NCBI GenBank assembly: GCA_023388235.1
Contig: JAEWGQ010000337.1
Coordinates: 1-23,415, forward strand
Length of the DNA: 23,415 bases
Reading direction: 5' to 3'
Source of the DNA: Actinomycetes bacterium
GTDB lineage: Bacteria; Actinomycetota; Actinomycetes; Actinomycetales; Cellulomonadaceae
The translations under genes and the position numbers were made by a program. The notes below the pieces were generated by a model, which was not told the DNA's origin, ran no database searches, and saw only the letters and a list, made by a program, of their open reading frames with translations. Positions 1 to 7,229 of this stretch are shown piece after piece; within the stretch, counting starts at the first letter, position 1; each line of letters starts with the position of its first letter.

Positions 1-855
1 GCCGCCGAGCGCCTGGCTGATCGCCGCGTGCGCGCCCTCGATGGTGTCCGTGCCCTCGACGCCCCGCAGGTTCGCGGCCGCCAGGAGCAGCAGGCCGATG
101 TTCACCGTCCCGGCCAGGGTCAGCGCGGCGCCGACGTCCCAGCGCGTCGCCCGCAGCAGGCCCGCGCGCTGTTCCGGGGCGGGGGCGCGCCCGAACCGGT
201 CGCGGCTCAGCGCGGAGTGCACGTAGATCGCGTGCGGCATCACCGTGGCCCCGAGCATCGACGCCGCGAGCAGCACCGAGTCCGTGCCCGCGAACCGGGG
301 CGCCAGGCCGCCGAGCATCCCCGCCGGGTCCGGCGGGCCCACCAGCAGCCCGAGCAGGAACCCCACGACGATCACGAGCAGCAGGCCCACCACGACCGCC
401 TCGAACCGCCGCTGCCCGTACCGGTTCTGCGTGGCGAGCAGCAGCATCGACACGACGCCCACCACGAGCCCGCCCAGCACCAGCGGCAGCCCGAACAGCA
501 GGTGCAGCGCGATGGCGCCGCCCACCACCTCGGCGACGTCCGTGGCGGCGGCCACGACCTCCGCCTGCGCCCAGAACGCCAGCCGCGGGCCGCGCCGCAG
601 CCGCGCGCCGAGCACGCCGGGCAGGGAGTCACCCGTGACGATGCCGAGCTTCGCGGACTGGTACTGCACCAGCACGGCCATCGCGTTCGCCGCGACGAGC
701 ACCCACAGCAGCAGGTACCCGTACCGGGCGCCGGCGGTGAGGTTCGCGGCGACGTTCCCGGGGTCGACGTAGGCGATCGCCGCCACGAACGCGGGCCCGA
801 GCAGGGGCAGCACCCGCGGTCGGCTCCCGGGTCGCCGGGTCGTAGTGCTGGTCAC
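1..855 (-). CDS. mntH: NRAMP-family divalent metal (Mn2+) transporter, C-terminus cut by window edge
   Basis: This gene encodes a proton-coupled Mn2+/Fe2+ importer of the cytoplasmic membrane. The 285 residues present carry the NRAMP metal-binding motif DPGN at residues 31-34 in the first membrane helix and the matching MPHA motif at 206-209 in helix 6. Several hydrophobic helices lie between them. NRAMP proteins are usually just over 400 residues, so about the last third lies off the left edge. The chosen start is a GTG at 855, four bases behind a GGAGG (860-864). No other start lies close to that ribosome site. A TAGACT -10 (885-890) and a perfect palindrome (866-883) precede it, which suggests repression by a metal sensor. 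The family call is secure. Manganese as the main substrate is inferred from the family. Confidence 0.93.
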   Translation of the reverse strand, partial: MTSTTTRRPGSRPRVLPLLGPAFVAAIAYVDPGNVAANLTAGARYGYLLLWVLVAANAMAVLVQYQSAKLGIVTGDSLPGVLGARLRRGPRLAFWAQAEVVAAATDVAEVVGGAIALHLLFGLPLVLGGLVVGVVSMLLLATQNRYGQRRFEAVVVGLLLVIVVGFLLGLLVGPPDPAGMLGGLAPRFAGTDSVLLAASMLGATVMPHAIYVHSALSRDRFGRAPAPEQRAGLLRATRWDVGAALTLAGTVNIGLLLLAAANLRGVEGTDTIEGAHAAISQALGG

Positions 856-865
856 CGCACCTCCA

Positions 866-883
866 AGTTCGGACGTCCGAACT
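866..883. promoter_or_regulatory. Perfect 18-bp palindrome, probable operator of mntH
   Basis: The sequence AGTTCGGACGTCCGAACT is identical to its reverse complement over all 18 bases. It begins one base before the mntH Shine-Dalgarno (CCTCC on the plus strand, 860-864) and ends one base short of a TAGACT -10 element (885-890, minus strand). The predicted start of transcription, near 878, therefore falls inside it. That placement suits a repressor site. Because mntH genes are normally controlled by Mn2+ sensors of the DtxR/MntR family, such a protein is the likeliest ligand, but no regulator gene is present here to confirm it. Confidence 0.7.
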
Positions 884-884
884 C

Positions 885-890
885 AGTCTA
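885..890 (-). promoter_or_regulatory. Putative -10 element of mntH
   Basis: The minus strand reads TAGACT here, a fit to TANNNT. It would give a start of transcription about 7 bases downstream, inside the 866-883 palindrome, and a leader of roughly 23 bases. The -35 region (around 908-913, TGTGCG on the minus strand) is poor. The 119-bp gap 856-974 holds only this promoter and the palindrome. Confidence 0.5.
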
Positions 891-974
891 GGCACGCGTC
901 CGCCCGCCGCACACGCAGCACGCGCACGCGGTCCTCGCGCGGCACCCCGGCAGCCGGCCCGCGCGCGGTCGGGC

Positions 975-1622
975 TCAGGCCGCGACCGGCTCCACGTCCC
1001 GGCGCCAGCGCCCGTCCTCGCGCCGGAACCCCACGCGCTCCAGGTAGTCCCCCGTGTCGCGGGCGTCGTCCGCCACCACGAGCGACCGCAGCCCCGTACC
1101 GGCGAACGCCCCGCTGCGCCGGTAGACGAACTCGCCGGGCGCGAAGTCCCGGAACCGCGGCGTCACCCAGTCCAGCTGGACCTCGCCGACCCCGTCGCCG
1201 GCGTCCCGCACCACGACCACCCCGACGGTCTCGTCGCCGCGCAGCACCAGGTACGCCCAGCGGCTCCCCCCGTCGGCGGCCGTGGCGGACGCCGCGGCGA
1301 ACGACGGGTAGTAGCGGGCGATGTCCGCCGCGTGCACCCCGAGCACGTGCTGGAGGTAGTGGTCGTCCGCCCCGACCGGGACCACCTGGTACACGTCGGC
1401 GTCGTGGCGCTCCCGCGTCAGGCGCCACAGCCAGTACGCGTCGATCACCGCGATCACGCCGTTCATCACCGCGAACGGCCAGATGCCCACGACGGCGTTG
1501 TACGCCGCCGCGATCACCGACCCGGCGAAGTTCATCCAGCGGAAGCGCAGGACGCGCGCCTGCATGAGGGACACGACGACGAGGACGGAACCCGTCCACC
1601 CGATGATCTCCAGCCACGGCAT
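975..1622 (-). CDS. YgjV-like small membrane protein fused to a GNAT-like C-terminal domain
   Basis: The protein has 215 residues. About the first 70 form three short hydrophobic segments (roughly 4-22, 30-48 and 50-66), starting with MPWLEIIGWTGS, and resemble the YgjV family of inner-membrane proteins of unknown function. Residues from about 95 on are soluble and look like a degenerate GNAT fold: a strand with VGVVVV, then LDWVTPRFRDFAPGEF, and a final YLERVGFRRE of the kind seen at the end of acetyltransferases. I see no clear R/Q-x-x-G-x-G/A acetyl-CoA loop, so activity is doubtful. The ATG at 1622 has no Shine-Dalgarno but sits 7 bases behind a TAGCGT -10, so the mRNA is probably leaderless. 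A divergent tandem GNAT gene starts 82 bases away. Function is unknown. Confidence 0.8.
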   Translation of the reverse strand: MPWLEIIGWTGSVLVVVSLMQARVLRFRWMNFAGSVIAAAYNAVVGIWPFAVMNGVIAVIDAYWLWRLTRERHDADVYQVVPVGADDHYLQHVLGVHAADIARYYPSFAAASATAADGGSRWAYLVLRGDETVGVVVVRDAGDGVGEVQLDWVTPRFRDFAPGEFVYRRSGAFAGTGLRSLVVADDARDTGDYLERVGFRREDGRWRRDVEPVAA

Positions 1623-1629
1623 GGCGGCG

Positions 1630-1635
1630 ACGCTA
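1630..1635 (-). promoter_or_regulatory. -10 element for a leaderless transcript of the YgjV-like gene
   Basis: The minus strand reads TAGCGT, ending 7 bases before the ATG at 1622. Transcription would then start at or next to the A of the start codon. The same hexamer stands at the same distance before the leaderless-looking gene at 15798. Confidence 0.5.
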
Positions 1636-1704
1636 CCGCCCGGTACGGCCCCCGCGGACCACGACGGCGCCGGTCCTCGACGCCGACCACCCACGTGGCC
1701 CACG

Positions 1705-2829
1705 ATGGCCGCCATGCCCTCCGACCTCCACGTCGTCCCGCTGCCCGTGCCCGCCGCGCTCGACGCCCCCGACGCGTGGCTGCTGCACGGCCTCGTGGAC
1801 GCCGCCAACGCGACGCTGCTGGACATCTGGGGCGTGCTGGACGAGGCCCGCCGCCCGGAGGAGACGCTCGCGGGCCTGCGGCACCAGGAGTACGAGACCA
1901 AGCTGCGCTTCGTGGCGCTGGACGCCGCGCCCGCGGACGGCCCGCCGGACCCGGCGCGGGTGCTCGGCTACGGGCTGCTCGACCTGCCGACGCAGGACAA
2001 CACGCACCTCGGGTGGACGGTCGTGCTGGTCCGGCCGGAGCACCGCGGCCGCGGCGTCGGCCGGGCGCTGGAGGCGCGGGTGCTCGCCGCCGCGCGCGAG
2101 CACGGGCGGACGGTGCTCACCACGTCGATCGACCAGGCGCAGGAGCCGGAGCCCGGCCCCGGGACGCTCGCGCCGTCCACCGGGACCGGCCGGGTGCGCA
2201 CCGGCGACCCCTCCGTGGCGTTCGCGCTGCGCCGGGGCTGGACGCTCGAGCAGGTCGCGCGGCGGTCCGTGCTGGACGTGCCCGTCGACCCCGCGCTGCT
2301 CGCCGCGCACGCCGACGCTGCCACCGGCGCCGCGGGTCCCGCGTACCGGCTGGTGCAGTGGGACGGCCGCTGCCCGGACGCGTGGGTCGACCAGTTCGCG
2401 TACCTGCAGCACCGGATGAGCACGGACACCCCCGTGGGCGGGCTCGACGTGCGCGAGGACGCCTGGGACGCCGCACGGGTGCGCACCGCCGAGCAGACGT
2501 ACCGGGAGCGCGGCTTGACGTACCGGTGCACCGCCGCCGAGCACGTCCCCAGCGGCACCCTCGTCGCCTACACCGCGCTGGTCAGCCGCCCCGACACCGA
2601 CGCGTTCGTGCACCAGGACGACACCCTCGTGCTGCGCGAGCACCGCGGGCGGCGCCTGGGGATGCTGGTGAAGACCGCGAACCTCGCCCGGCTGGCGGAG
2701 GTCCAGCCCGCCGCGCGCCGCGTCGCCACGTGGAACGCCGAGGAGAACGCGCACATGCTGGCGATCAACGTCGCGCTCGGGTTCCGGCCCGCCGGCGTCT
2801 GCGGCGAGTGGCAGCTCACGCTCAGCTGA
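1705..2829 (+). CDS. Tandem GNAT-family N-acetyltransferase
   Basis: The protein has 374 residues and two GNAT domains. The first has its acetyl-CoA loop at about 114-120 (RGRGVGR), following a strand ending TVVLVRPEH. The second has RGRRLG at about 314-319, followed by a typical C-terminal half with a WNAEENAHMLAINVALGFRP stretch. Double-GNAT proteins of this size are common in actinobacteria, where the best known relatives act on small amines or aminoglycosides (Eis-like) or, as MshD, make mycothiol. I see nothing that fixes the substrate, and the sequence does not look like MshD to me. A second in-frame ATG at 1714 could be the true start, since neither has a Shine-Dalgarno. The stop codon region overlaps the end of the convergent thiQ by 8 bases. 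Confidence 0.85.
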   Translation: MAAMPSDLHVVPLPVPAALDAPDAWLLHGLVDAANATLLDIWGVLDEARRPEETLAGLRHQEYETKLRFVALDAAPADGPPDPARVLGYGLLDLPTQDNTHLGWTVVLVRPEHRGRGVGRALEARVLAAAREHGRTVLTTSIDQAQEPEPGPGTLAPSTGTGRVRTGDPSVAFALRRGWTLEQVARRSVLDVPVDPALLAAHADAATGAAGPAYRLVQWDGRCPDAWVDQFAYLQHRMSTDTPVGGLDVREDAWDAARVRTAEQTYRERGLTYRCTAAEHVPSGTLVAYTALVSRPDTDAFVHQDDTLVLREHRGRRLGMLVKTANLARLAEVQPAARRVATWNAEENAHMLAINVALGFRPAGVCGEWQLTLS

Positions 2830-3862
2830 CGCCCACCACCGCCACCGCACCCTCGTCGGCCACGACCCGGACCCGGTCCCCGTCGGCGGGCACCGCGCCG
2901 CCCGCCGGCAGCCCCGCCGTGACCCGCACGTCCTCCGGGTCCAGCACGGCGACCACCTCGACGCGTCCGCGCCGCGTCCGCCGGCCCGCGACCCGCGCGG
3001 GCCGCACCGGGGCGTCCGGCGCGGGCTCCTCCCCCGGCGCGAGCACCCGCCACCCCCCGGGCGCCACCGCGAGGGTGCCCGGCAGCAGGTCGCCGCCGGC
3101 GTGCGGCGCCGCGGAGCCCCACGCCGCGGCGGCCAGGAACGTCCGGTAGCCCAGGAACTCCGCGACCTCGCGGTCCGCCGGGCGGCGCCACAGCTCCTCC
3201 GGCGCGGCCACCTGACGCAGCCGGCCCGCGGACATCACCGCGACGCGGTCGGCGACGGTGAACGCCTCGTCCTGGTCGTGCGTGACGAACAGGGCCGTCG
3301 TCCCCGTCGTGGTCAGCACCCGGCGCAGGTCCTCCGCCAGCCGCTCCCGCAGCGAGCGGTCCAGGGCGGACAGCGGCTCGTCGAGCAGCAGCAGCCGGGG
3401 GCGGGGGGCCAGCGACCGGGCGAGCGCGACGCGCTGCCGCTCACCGCCCGACAGGGTCGCGACCGGGCGCGAGCCGTACCCGGGGAGCCCCACCAGGTCG
3501 AGCAGCTCCGCGACGCGGGCGGCGCGTGCCGCGCGGTCCAGGCCGCGGAGCCCGTACGCGACGTTCCCCGCGACGTCCCGGTGCGGGAACAGCTGCCCGT
3601 CCTGGAACACCAGGCCGAAGCCCCGGCGGTGCACCGGCACGGGCGCCAGGTCCTGCCCGTCCCAGCTCAGGTGCCCCGCGGCCGGCGGCTCGAGCCCGGC
3701 GACGGCCCGCAGCAGCGAGGACTTCCCGCACCCGGACGGCCCGAGCAGCGCGAGCACCTCGCCCCGGCCGACGTCGAGGTCCACCCCGGCCACCGCGGTG
3801 ACCCCGCCGGGGTAGCGCACGACCAGGTCGCGCACCGCCAGCCCGTCCAGCGCCTCGCTCAC
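2822..3862 (-). CDS. thiQ: Thiamine ABC transporter ATP-binding subunit
   Basis: This is the ATPase that powers thiamine import with ThiP and ThiB. In its 346 residues I see Walker A GPSGCGKS (41-48), the Q-loop Q87, the signature LSGGERQR (137-144), Walker B LLLLDE (157-162), the D-loop ALD (166-168) and the H-loop H195. The E. coli ThiQ is about 232 residues. This one has a C-terminal extension of roughly 110 residues ending in a strand-rich segment (RRGRVEVVAVLDPEDVRV) that may be a TOBE-like accessory domain. It starts with GTG at 3862, overlapping the thiP stop in a GTGA, so it is translationally coupled. The thiamine assignment rests on the TPP riboswitch and ThiB/ThiP. By sequence alone it could pass for an iron or polyamine ATPase. 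Confidence 0.88.
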   Translation of the reverse strand: MSEALDGLAVRDLVVRYPGGVTAVAGVDLDVGRGEVLALLGPSGCGKSSLLRAVAGLEPPAAGHLSWDGQDLAPVPVHRRGFGLVFQDGQLFPHRDVAGNVAYGLRGLDRAARAARVAELLDLVGLPGYGSRPVATLSGGERQRVALARSLAPRPRLLLLDEPLSALDRSLRERLAEDLRRVLTTTGTTALFVTHDQDEAFTVADRVAVMSAGRLRQVAAPEELWRRPADREVAEFLGYRTFLAAAAWGSAAPHAGGDLLPGTLAVAPGGWRVLAPGEEPAPDAPVRPARVAGRRTRRGRVEVVAVLDPEDVRVTAGLPAGGAVPADGDRVRVVADEGAVAVVGVS

Positions 3863-5610
3863 AGCTCGCCTCCCACCGGCCCGCGGAGCCGCTCCGCGAG
3901 CGCCATCACGCCCGCGGTCAGCAGCGCCAGCACGACGCTCGCCGCGAGGGCCATCCCGTAGTTGTCCGGACCCGGCTGGCCGATGAGCCGGAAGATCACG
4001 ACCGGCAGCGTCGGCCGGTCGGGGCGCGCGAGGAACGCCGTCGCCCCGAACTCCCCGAGCGAGACCGCGAACGCGAACCCGACGGCGAGCCCGACCGACC
4101 GCGCGGCCAGGGCGCCGTCCACGGACGCCAGCACCCGGCCGGGTCCCGCGCCCAGCGTCGCCGCTGCCTCGCGCAGCCGGGGGTCCACCGCGCGCAGCAC
4201 CGGCAGCACGGTCCGCACGACGAGCGGCACCGCCACGACGGCCTGGGCGATCGGCACCAGCACGCCGGTGGTGCGCAGGTCCGTGGCGACGCCGAACGGG
4301 TGGCCCAGCGTCAGCAGCGCACCGAACCCGACGGTGACGGCGGAGACCCCGAGCGGCAGCATGAACACCCCGTCCAGCACGCCGACCGCCCGCCGCGCCG
4401 CGGGCCTGCGGGGGCGCCGGGACACCAGCAGCGCGACGAGGCAGCCGACCACGAGCGCCAGCACGGTCGCGTCCACGGCCACCCGCAGCGAGTTCGCGAG
4501 CGCCTCCCACACCGTGACGGTCAGCGCGTTGCGCCCGCCGGTCGTGCCCAGCGCCCGGTAGTGGTCGAGGCCCCAGCCGTCGCCGGTGCGCAGCGAGCCC
4601 GCGACGAGCGTCGCGAGCGGCAGCGCCAGCAGCACCAGCACGACGGCCGTCACGGCGGCCGGCAGGGGGTGCGGCCGCCCGCCGGGTGCGGCGGCGTCGG
4701 ACACCAGCGCGAGCGCCCGGTCGCGCCGTGCGCGGGCGCGGGCGGCCACCGCGAGCGCGCCGACGACGACCACCACCTGCACGACGGACAGCACCGCCGC
4801 GGCCCGCAGGTCGAGGAACTGCGTCGTCTGGATCCAGATCTCCGTCTCGACGGTGCCGAGCTGCATGCCGCCCAGCACGAGGACGGTGCCGAACGCGGTC
4901 GCGCAGAACAGGAACACCAGCGACCCCGCGGACGTGAGGGCGGGGGTGAGCGCCGGCAGGGTCACGGTGAGGAACGCGCGGGCGGGCGAGGCGCCCAGCG
5001 ACCGCGCCGCCTGCTCCGGCCGGGGGTCGAGGCGCTCCCACAGGCCGCCGACCGTCCGCACCACGACGGCGTAGTTGAAGAACACGAGCGCCGCGACGAC
5101 GGCCGCGAACGTCCCGTCGAGGTGCAGGAACCCGAGCGGGCCGTTCTCGCGCAGCAGCGCCCGGAACGCGACGCCCACCACGACGGTGGGCAGCACGAAC
5201 GGCACCGTCACGAACGCCCGCAGCGCGCCGCGCCCGGGGAACCGGCACCGGTGCAGGACGTACGCGCCGGGCACGCCGAGGAGCAGCGACAGCACCGTGC
5301 CGATCGCCGCCTGCGCCAGCGTCAGGCCGACGATGCGCCACGTCCGCGGGCGGCTGAACACCTCGGCGAAGCCGGTGAGGTCGAGCGCCCCGTCGGCGAC
5401 GAACCCGCGGGCGACGAGCGACAGCACGGGCCAGGCGAAGAACACCCCGAGGAACGCCAGCGGCACGGCGGCGGCGAGCGTCCACGCCGCCCAGCGCGCG
5501 ACGGTCCACCCGCGGGCGGGCGCGGTCGGCGCCGGGGTCCCGGGGAGCGGGCGCGCGGACGTCCCCGGCCGGCCGGAGCCGGTCGGGGACGTCCGCGTGG
5601 TGGTGGTCAC
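3859..5610 (-). CDS. thiP: Thiamine ABC transporter permease
   Basis: A 583-residue membrane protein with two homologous permease halves, as usual for ThiP. Each half carries an EAA-type loop that docks onto the ATPase: AARSLGASPARAFLTVTLPAL in the first half and EAAATLGAGPGRVLASVDGAL in the second. About 35 proline- and threonine-rich residues precede the first helix (AAWTLAAAVPLAFLGVFFAW). The start is a GTG at 5610, five bases behind the last base of the thiB stop and without its own clear Shine-Dalgarno, so it probably depends on coupling to thiB. Two-half permeases of this kind also serve Fe3+ uptake. The riboswitch makes thiamine or a precursor much the likelier cargo. Confidence 0.9.
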   Translation of the reverse strand: MTTTTRTSPTGSGRPGTSARPLPGTPAPTAPARGWTVARWAAWTLAAAVPLAFLGVFFAWPVLSLVARGFVADGALDLTGFAEVFSRPRTWRIVGLTLAQAAIGTVLSLLLGVPGAYVLHRCRFPGRGALRAFVTVPFVLPTVVVGVAFRALLRENGPLGFLHLDGTFAAVVAALVFFNYAVVVRTVGGLWERLDPRPEQAARSLGASPARAFLTVTLPALTPALTSAGSLVFLFCATAFGTVLVLGGMQLGTVETEIWIQTTQFLDLRAAAVLSVVQVVVVVGALAVAARARARRDRALALVSDAAAPGGRPHPLPAAVTAVVLVLLALPLATLVAGSLRTGDGWGLDHYRALGTTGGRNALTVTVWEALANSLRVAVDATVLALVVGCLVALLVSRRPRRPAARRAVGVLDGVFMLPLGVSAVTVGFGALLTLGHPFGVATDLRTTGVLVPIAQAVVAVPLVVRTVLPVLRAVDPRLREAAATLGAGPGRVLASVDGALAARSVGLAVGFAFAVSLGEFGATAFLARPDRPTLPVVIFRLIGQPGPDNYGMALAASVVLALLTAGVMALAERLRGPVGGEL

Positions 5611-5614
5611 GGCG

Positions 5615-6703
5615 TCAGCCGGTCACCAGGTCGGTCCACTCGCGGACCCACGTGTCGCGGTTCGCGGCGATGTCGTCGAGCGGCACCTCGAACGGCTGGT
5701 CGGCGAGCGGCGCCCACTGCTGCCACTCCTGCGGCAGGTCCACCGCGCTGCTGACCGGGTACATGTACATCGAGCCCGGGATGTCGGCCTGCACCGCGTC
5801 GGACAGCAGGAAGTCCACGAGCTGCCGCGCTCCCTCGGGGTTCTTCGCGCCGGCGAGGACGCCCGCGTACTCCACCTGCCGGAAGCACGTGCCCAGCATC
5901 GCGCGGGTCGTCGGCTCGGTGCCGCCCTCGGGGACGGTCTCCGGCGGGGAGGACGCGTACGACAGCGCGATCGGGCGCGGGCCGCCGGCGCCGCCGCCGG
6001 AGAAGTCCGTGTAGTACGCGTCCGACCAGCCCTCGGCCACCTGGACGCCGTTCGCGCGCAGGTCGGTCCAGTACTGCTGCCAGCCGTCCTCGCCGAACGC
6101 GCCGACGGTCGCGAGCAGGAACGCCAGGCCGGGGCTCGACGTCGCGGCGTTCGTGACGACCGTGAGGTCCCGGTACGCGGGCTGCGTGAGGTCCTCGAGC
6201 GTCGTGGGCTCCGGCACCCCCCGCGCCGCGAACCACGTGCGGTCGACGTTGAGGCACACGTCACCGAGGTCCACGGCGGTGAGCGAGTCCGTCCCGTCCG
6301 GCGCGTACCGTGCGGCGTCGGCCGCGGCGGGGGCCTGCGAGGTGTACGGCTCCAGCACGCCCTCGTCGACGGCGCGGGAGGCGAACGTGTTGTCGATGCC
6401 GTAGACCACGTCGCCGAGCGGGGCGTCCTTCGTGAGGATCAGCTGGTTCACCAGCGCCCCGCCGTCGCCCGGGGCGACCTGCGTGACGGTGAGCCCGGTG
6501 TCCTGCTCGAACTGCTCGATCAGCCCGTCGCTCAGGTGGAACGAGTCGTGCGTGACGAGCGTGACGGTGCCGCCGCCCGACTCCTCGGCGGCGGGCGTCC
6601 CGCCGGTCGCGGAGCAGGCGGTCAGGGCCAGTGCCGCCGCGACCGCGAGGGCCGCGGGGGCGAGCTGCCGGGACGTCCGGCGGCGTGCGCGCGTGCGCGC
6701 CAT
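5615..6703 (-). CDS. thiB: Thiamine ABC transporter substrate-binding lipoprotein
   Basis: A 362-residue extracytoplasmic binding protein. Residues 1-30 are a lipoprotein signal: an arginine-rich start, a hydrophobic core, and a lipobox LTAC with Cys30 as the lipidated residue. The mature part opens with TVTLVTHDSF, as ThiB/TbpA proteins do, and contains the YGIDNTFASRA and SMYMYPVSS stretches typical of thiamine-binding family members. The ATG at 6703 lies 7 bases behind a strong GAGGAGG. It is the first gene of thiBPQ, with a TPP riboswitch about 90 bases upstream, so thiamine import should be shut down when thiamine pyrophosphate is plentiful. Confidence 0.93.
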   Translation of the reverse strand: MARTRARRRTSRQLAPAALAVAAALALTACSATGGTPAAEESGGGTVTLVTHDSFHLSDGLIEQFEQDTGLTVTQVAPGDGGALVNQLILTKDAPLGDVVYGIDNTFASRAVDEGVLEPYTSQAPAAADAARYAPDGTDSLTAVDLGDVCLNVDRTWFAARGVPEPTTLEDLTQPAYRDLTVVTNAATSSPGLAFLLATVGAFGEDGWQQYWTDLRANGVQVAEGWSDAYYTDFSGGGAGGPRPIALSYASSPPETVPEGGTEPTTRAMLGTCFRQVEYAGVLAGAKNPEGARQLVDFLLSDAVQADIPGSMYMYPVSSAVDLPQEWQQWAPLADQPFEVPLDDIAANRDTWVREWTDLVTG

Positions 6704-6710
6704 GGTGGTT

Positions 6711-6735
6711 CCTCCTCGATGTGCAACCGAGGGGG
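6711..6735 (-). promoter_or_regulatory. thiB: Hairpin that can mask the thiB ribosome binding site
   Basis: On the minus strand the sequence CCTCG, a 9-base loop, then CGAGG can pair perfectly, and the 3' arm runs into the GAGGAGG Shine-Dalgarno of thiB. This is a plausible expression platform for the TPP riboswitch acting on translation. A second CCTCG (minus strand, 6778-6782, just after the aptamer) could pair with the same site, giving two competing folds. Confidence 0.5.
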
Positions 6736-6794
6736 TCGCCGCGCGCCGCCGGACGCCCGCACAGGGTGCCGACGACACGAGGCGACTGAGATCC

Positions 6795-6908
6795 CGACTC
6801 CCTACGCCGGTGCTAACCGGATCAGGTGCGAGGGTCTGCGGTCCGTCCGCACTCTCAGCGTCGGTCGGGCGCCACCTCGCGGTGACGGTCCGGGACGCTC
6901 CCCTGTCG
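6795..6908 (-). promoter_or_regulatory. TPP riboswitch (THI element)
   Basis: Read on the minus strand, this holds the conserved thi-box blocks in order: GGGGAGC (about 6904-6898), CTGAGAG (6858-6852), ACCCT (6835-6831), CACCTGATC (6828-6820), GGTTAGCACCGGCGTAGGGA (6818-6799). CGAC (6908-6905) and GTCG (6798-6795) close the P1 stem. A long P3 arm with a GCGA-type loop lies between the first two blocks. It binds thiamine pyrophosphate and switches the mRNA downstream, here thiBPQ. The motif match is near-canonical. The outer limits are approximate. Confidence 0.95.
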
Positions 6909-6918
6909 TTCGAGCCCG

Positions 6919-6924
6919 ACCCTA
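6919..6924 (-). promoter_or_regulatory. Putative -10 element of the thiBPQ operon
   Basis: TAGGGT on the minus strand, about 10 bases before the 5' end of the TPP aptamer. That is the spacing expected if transcription starts right at the riboswitch. No good -35 is visible. The leader up to thiB would be about 210 bases. Confidence 0.5.
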
Positions 6925-6997
6925 CACCGCGCCCCGCCGCCCGGTCCGCCCGCGCCCACGGCCCCCGACCACCCCGCGCCCGCCACCTCCCCGCCGC

Positions 6998-7150
6998 GTG
7001 TGCACACCGCGTACCCCCGCCCTGGACGGCACACTCCCCAGACGACGTGGACACCGCGTACCCCCGCCCTGGACCGCACACTCCCCAGACGACGTGGACA
7101 CCGCGTACCCCGACCCAGGACCACACACCCCCCGATGTGGACACCGCGGA
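6998..7150. repeat. Tandem repeat family A, about 47-bp units
   Basis: Three successive units and the start of a fourth share the core ACACCGCGTACCC, followed by a block near CCTGGAC, GCACACTCCCCAGACGAC and the next GTGGACACC. The ACACCGCG cores begin at 7004, 7051, 7098 and 7141, giving spacings of 47, 47 and 43. The first two units are almost identical. Later units decay. No open frame here looks like a real protein. The units share the GGACACCGCGTACC core with family B just downstream, so the two families look related. Confidence 0.85.
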
Positions 7151-7194
7151 CCCACTGCGGCGCGGCCCGAGGCCCCGCATCTCCACGCCCCGGA

Positions 7195-7229
7195 CGGCGG
7201 CAGCACCCCGCCGCCGGCCGGGTACCCGG
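7195..7229. repeat. Inverted repeats linking the two tandem arrays
   Basis: CGGCGG (7195-7200) and CCGCCG (7208-7213) can form a six-pair stem around a 7-base loop. Right after it lies a perfect 12-bp palindrome CCGGGTACCCGG (7218-7229), whose right end merges into the GGTGTCC half-site of the first family B unit. The piece between the last A unit and this point (7151-7194) shows no clear repeat. Confidence 0.55.

Noticed and set aside
3859..5610. ThiP as an unusual fusion of two permeases
   Set aside because: Two-half permeases are the normal form of ThiP, so this is not novel.
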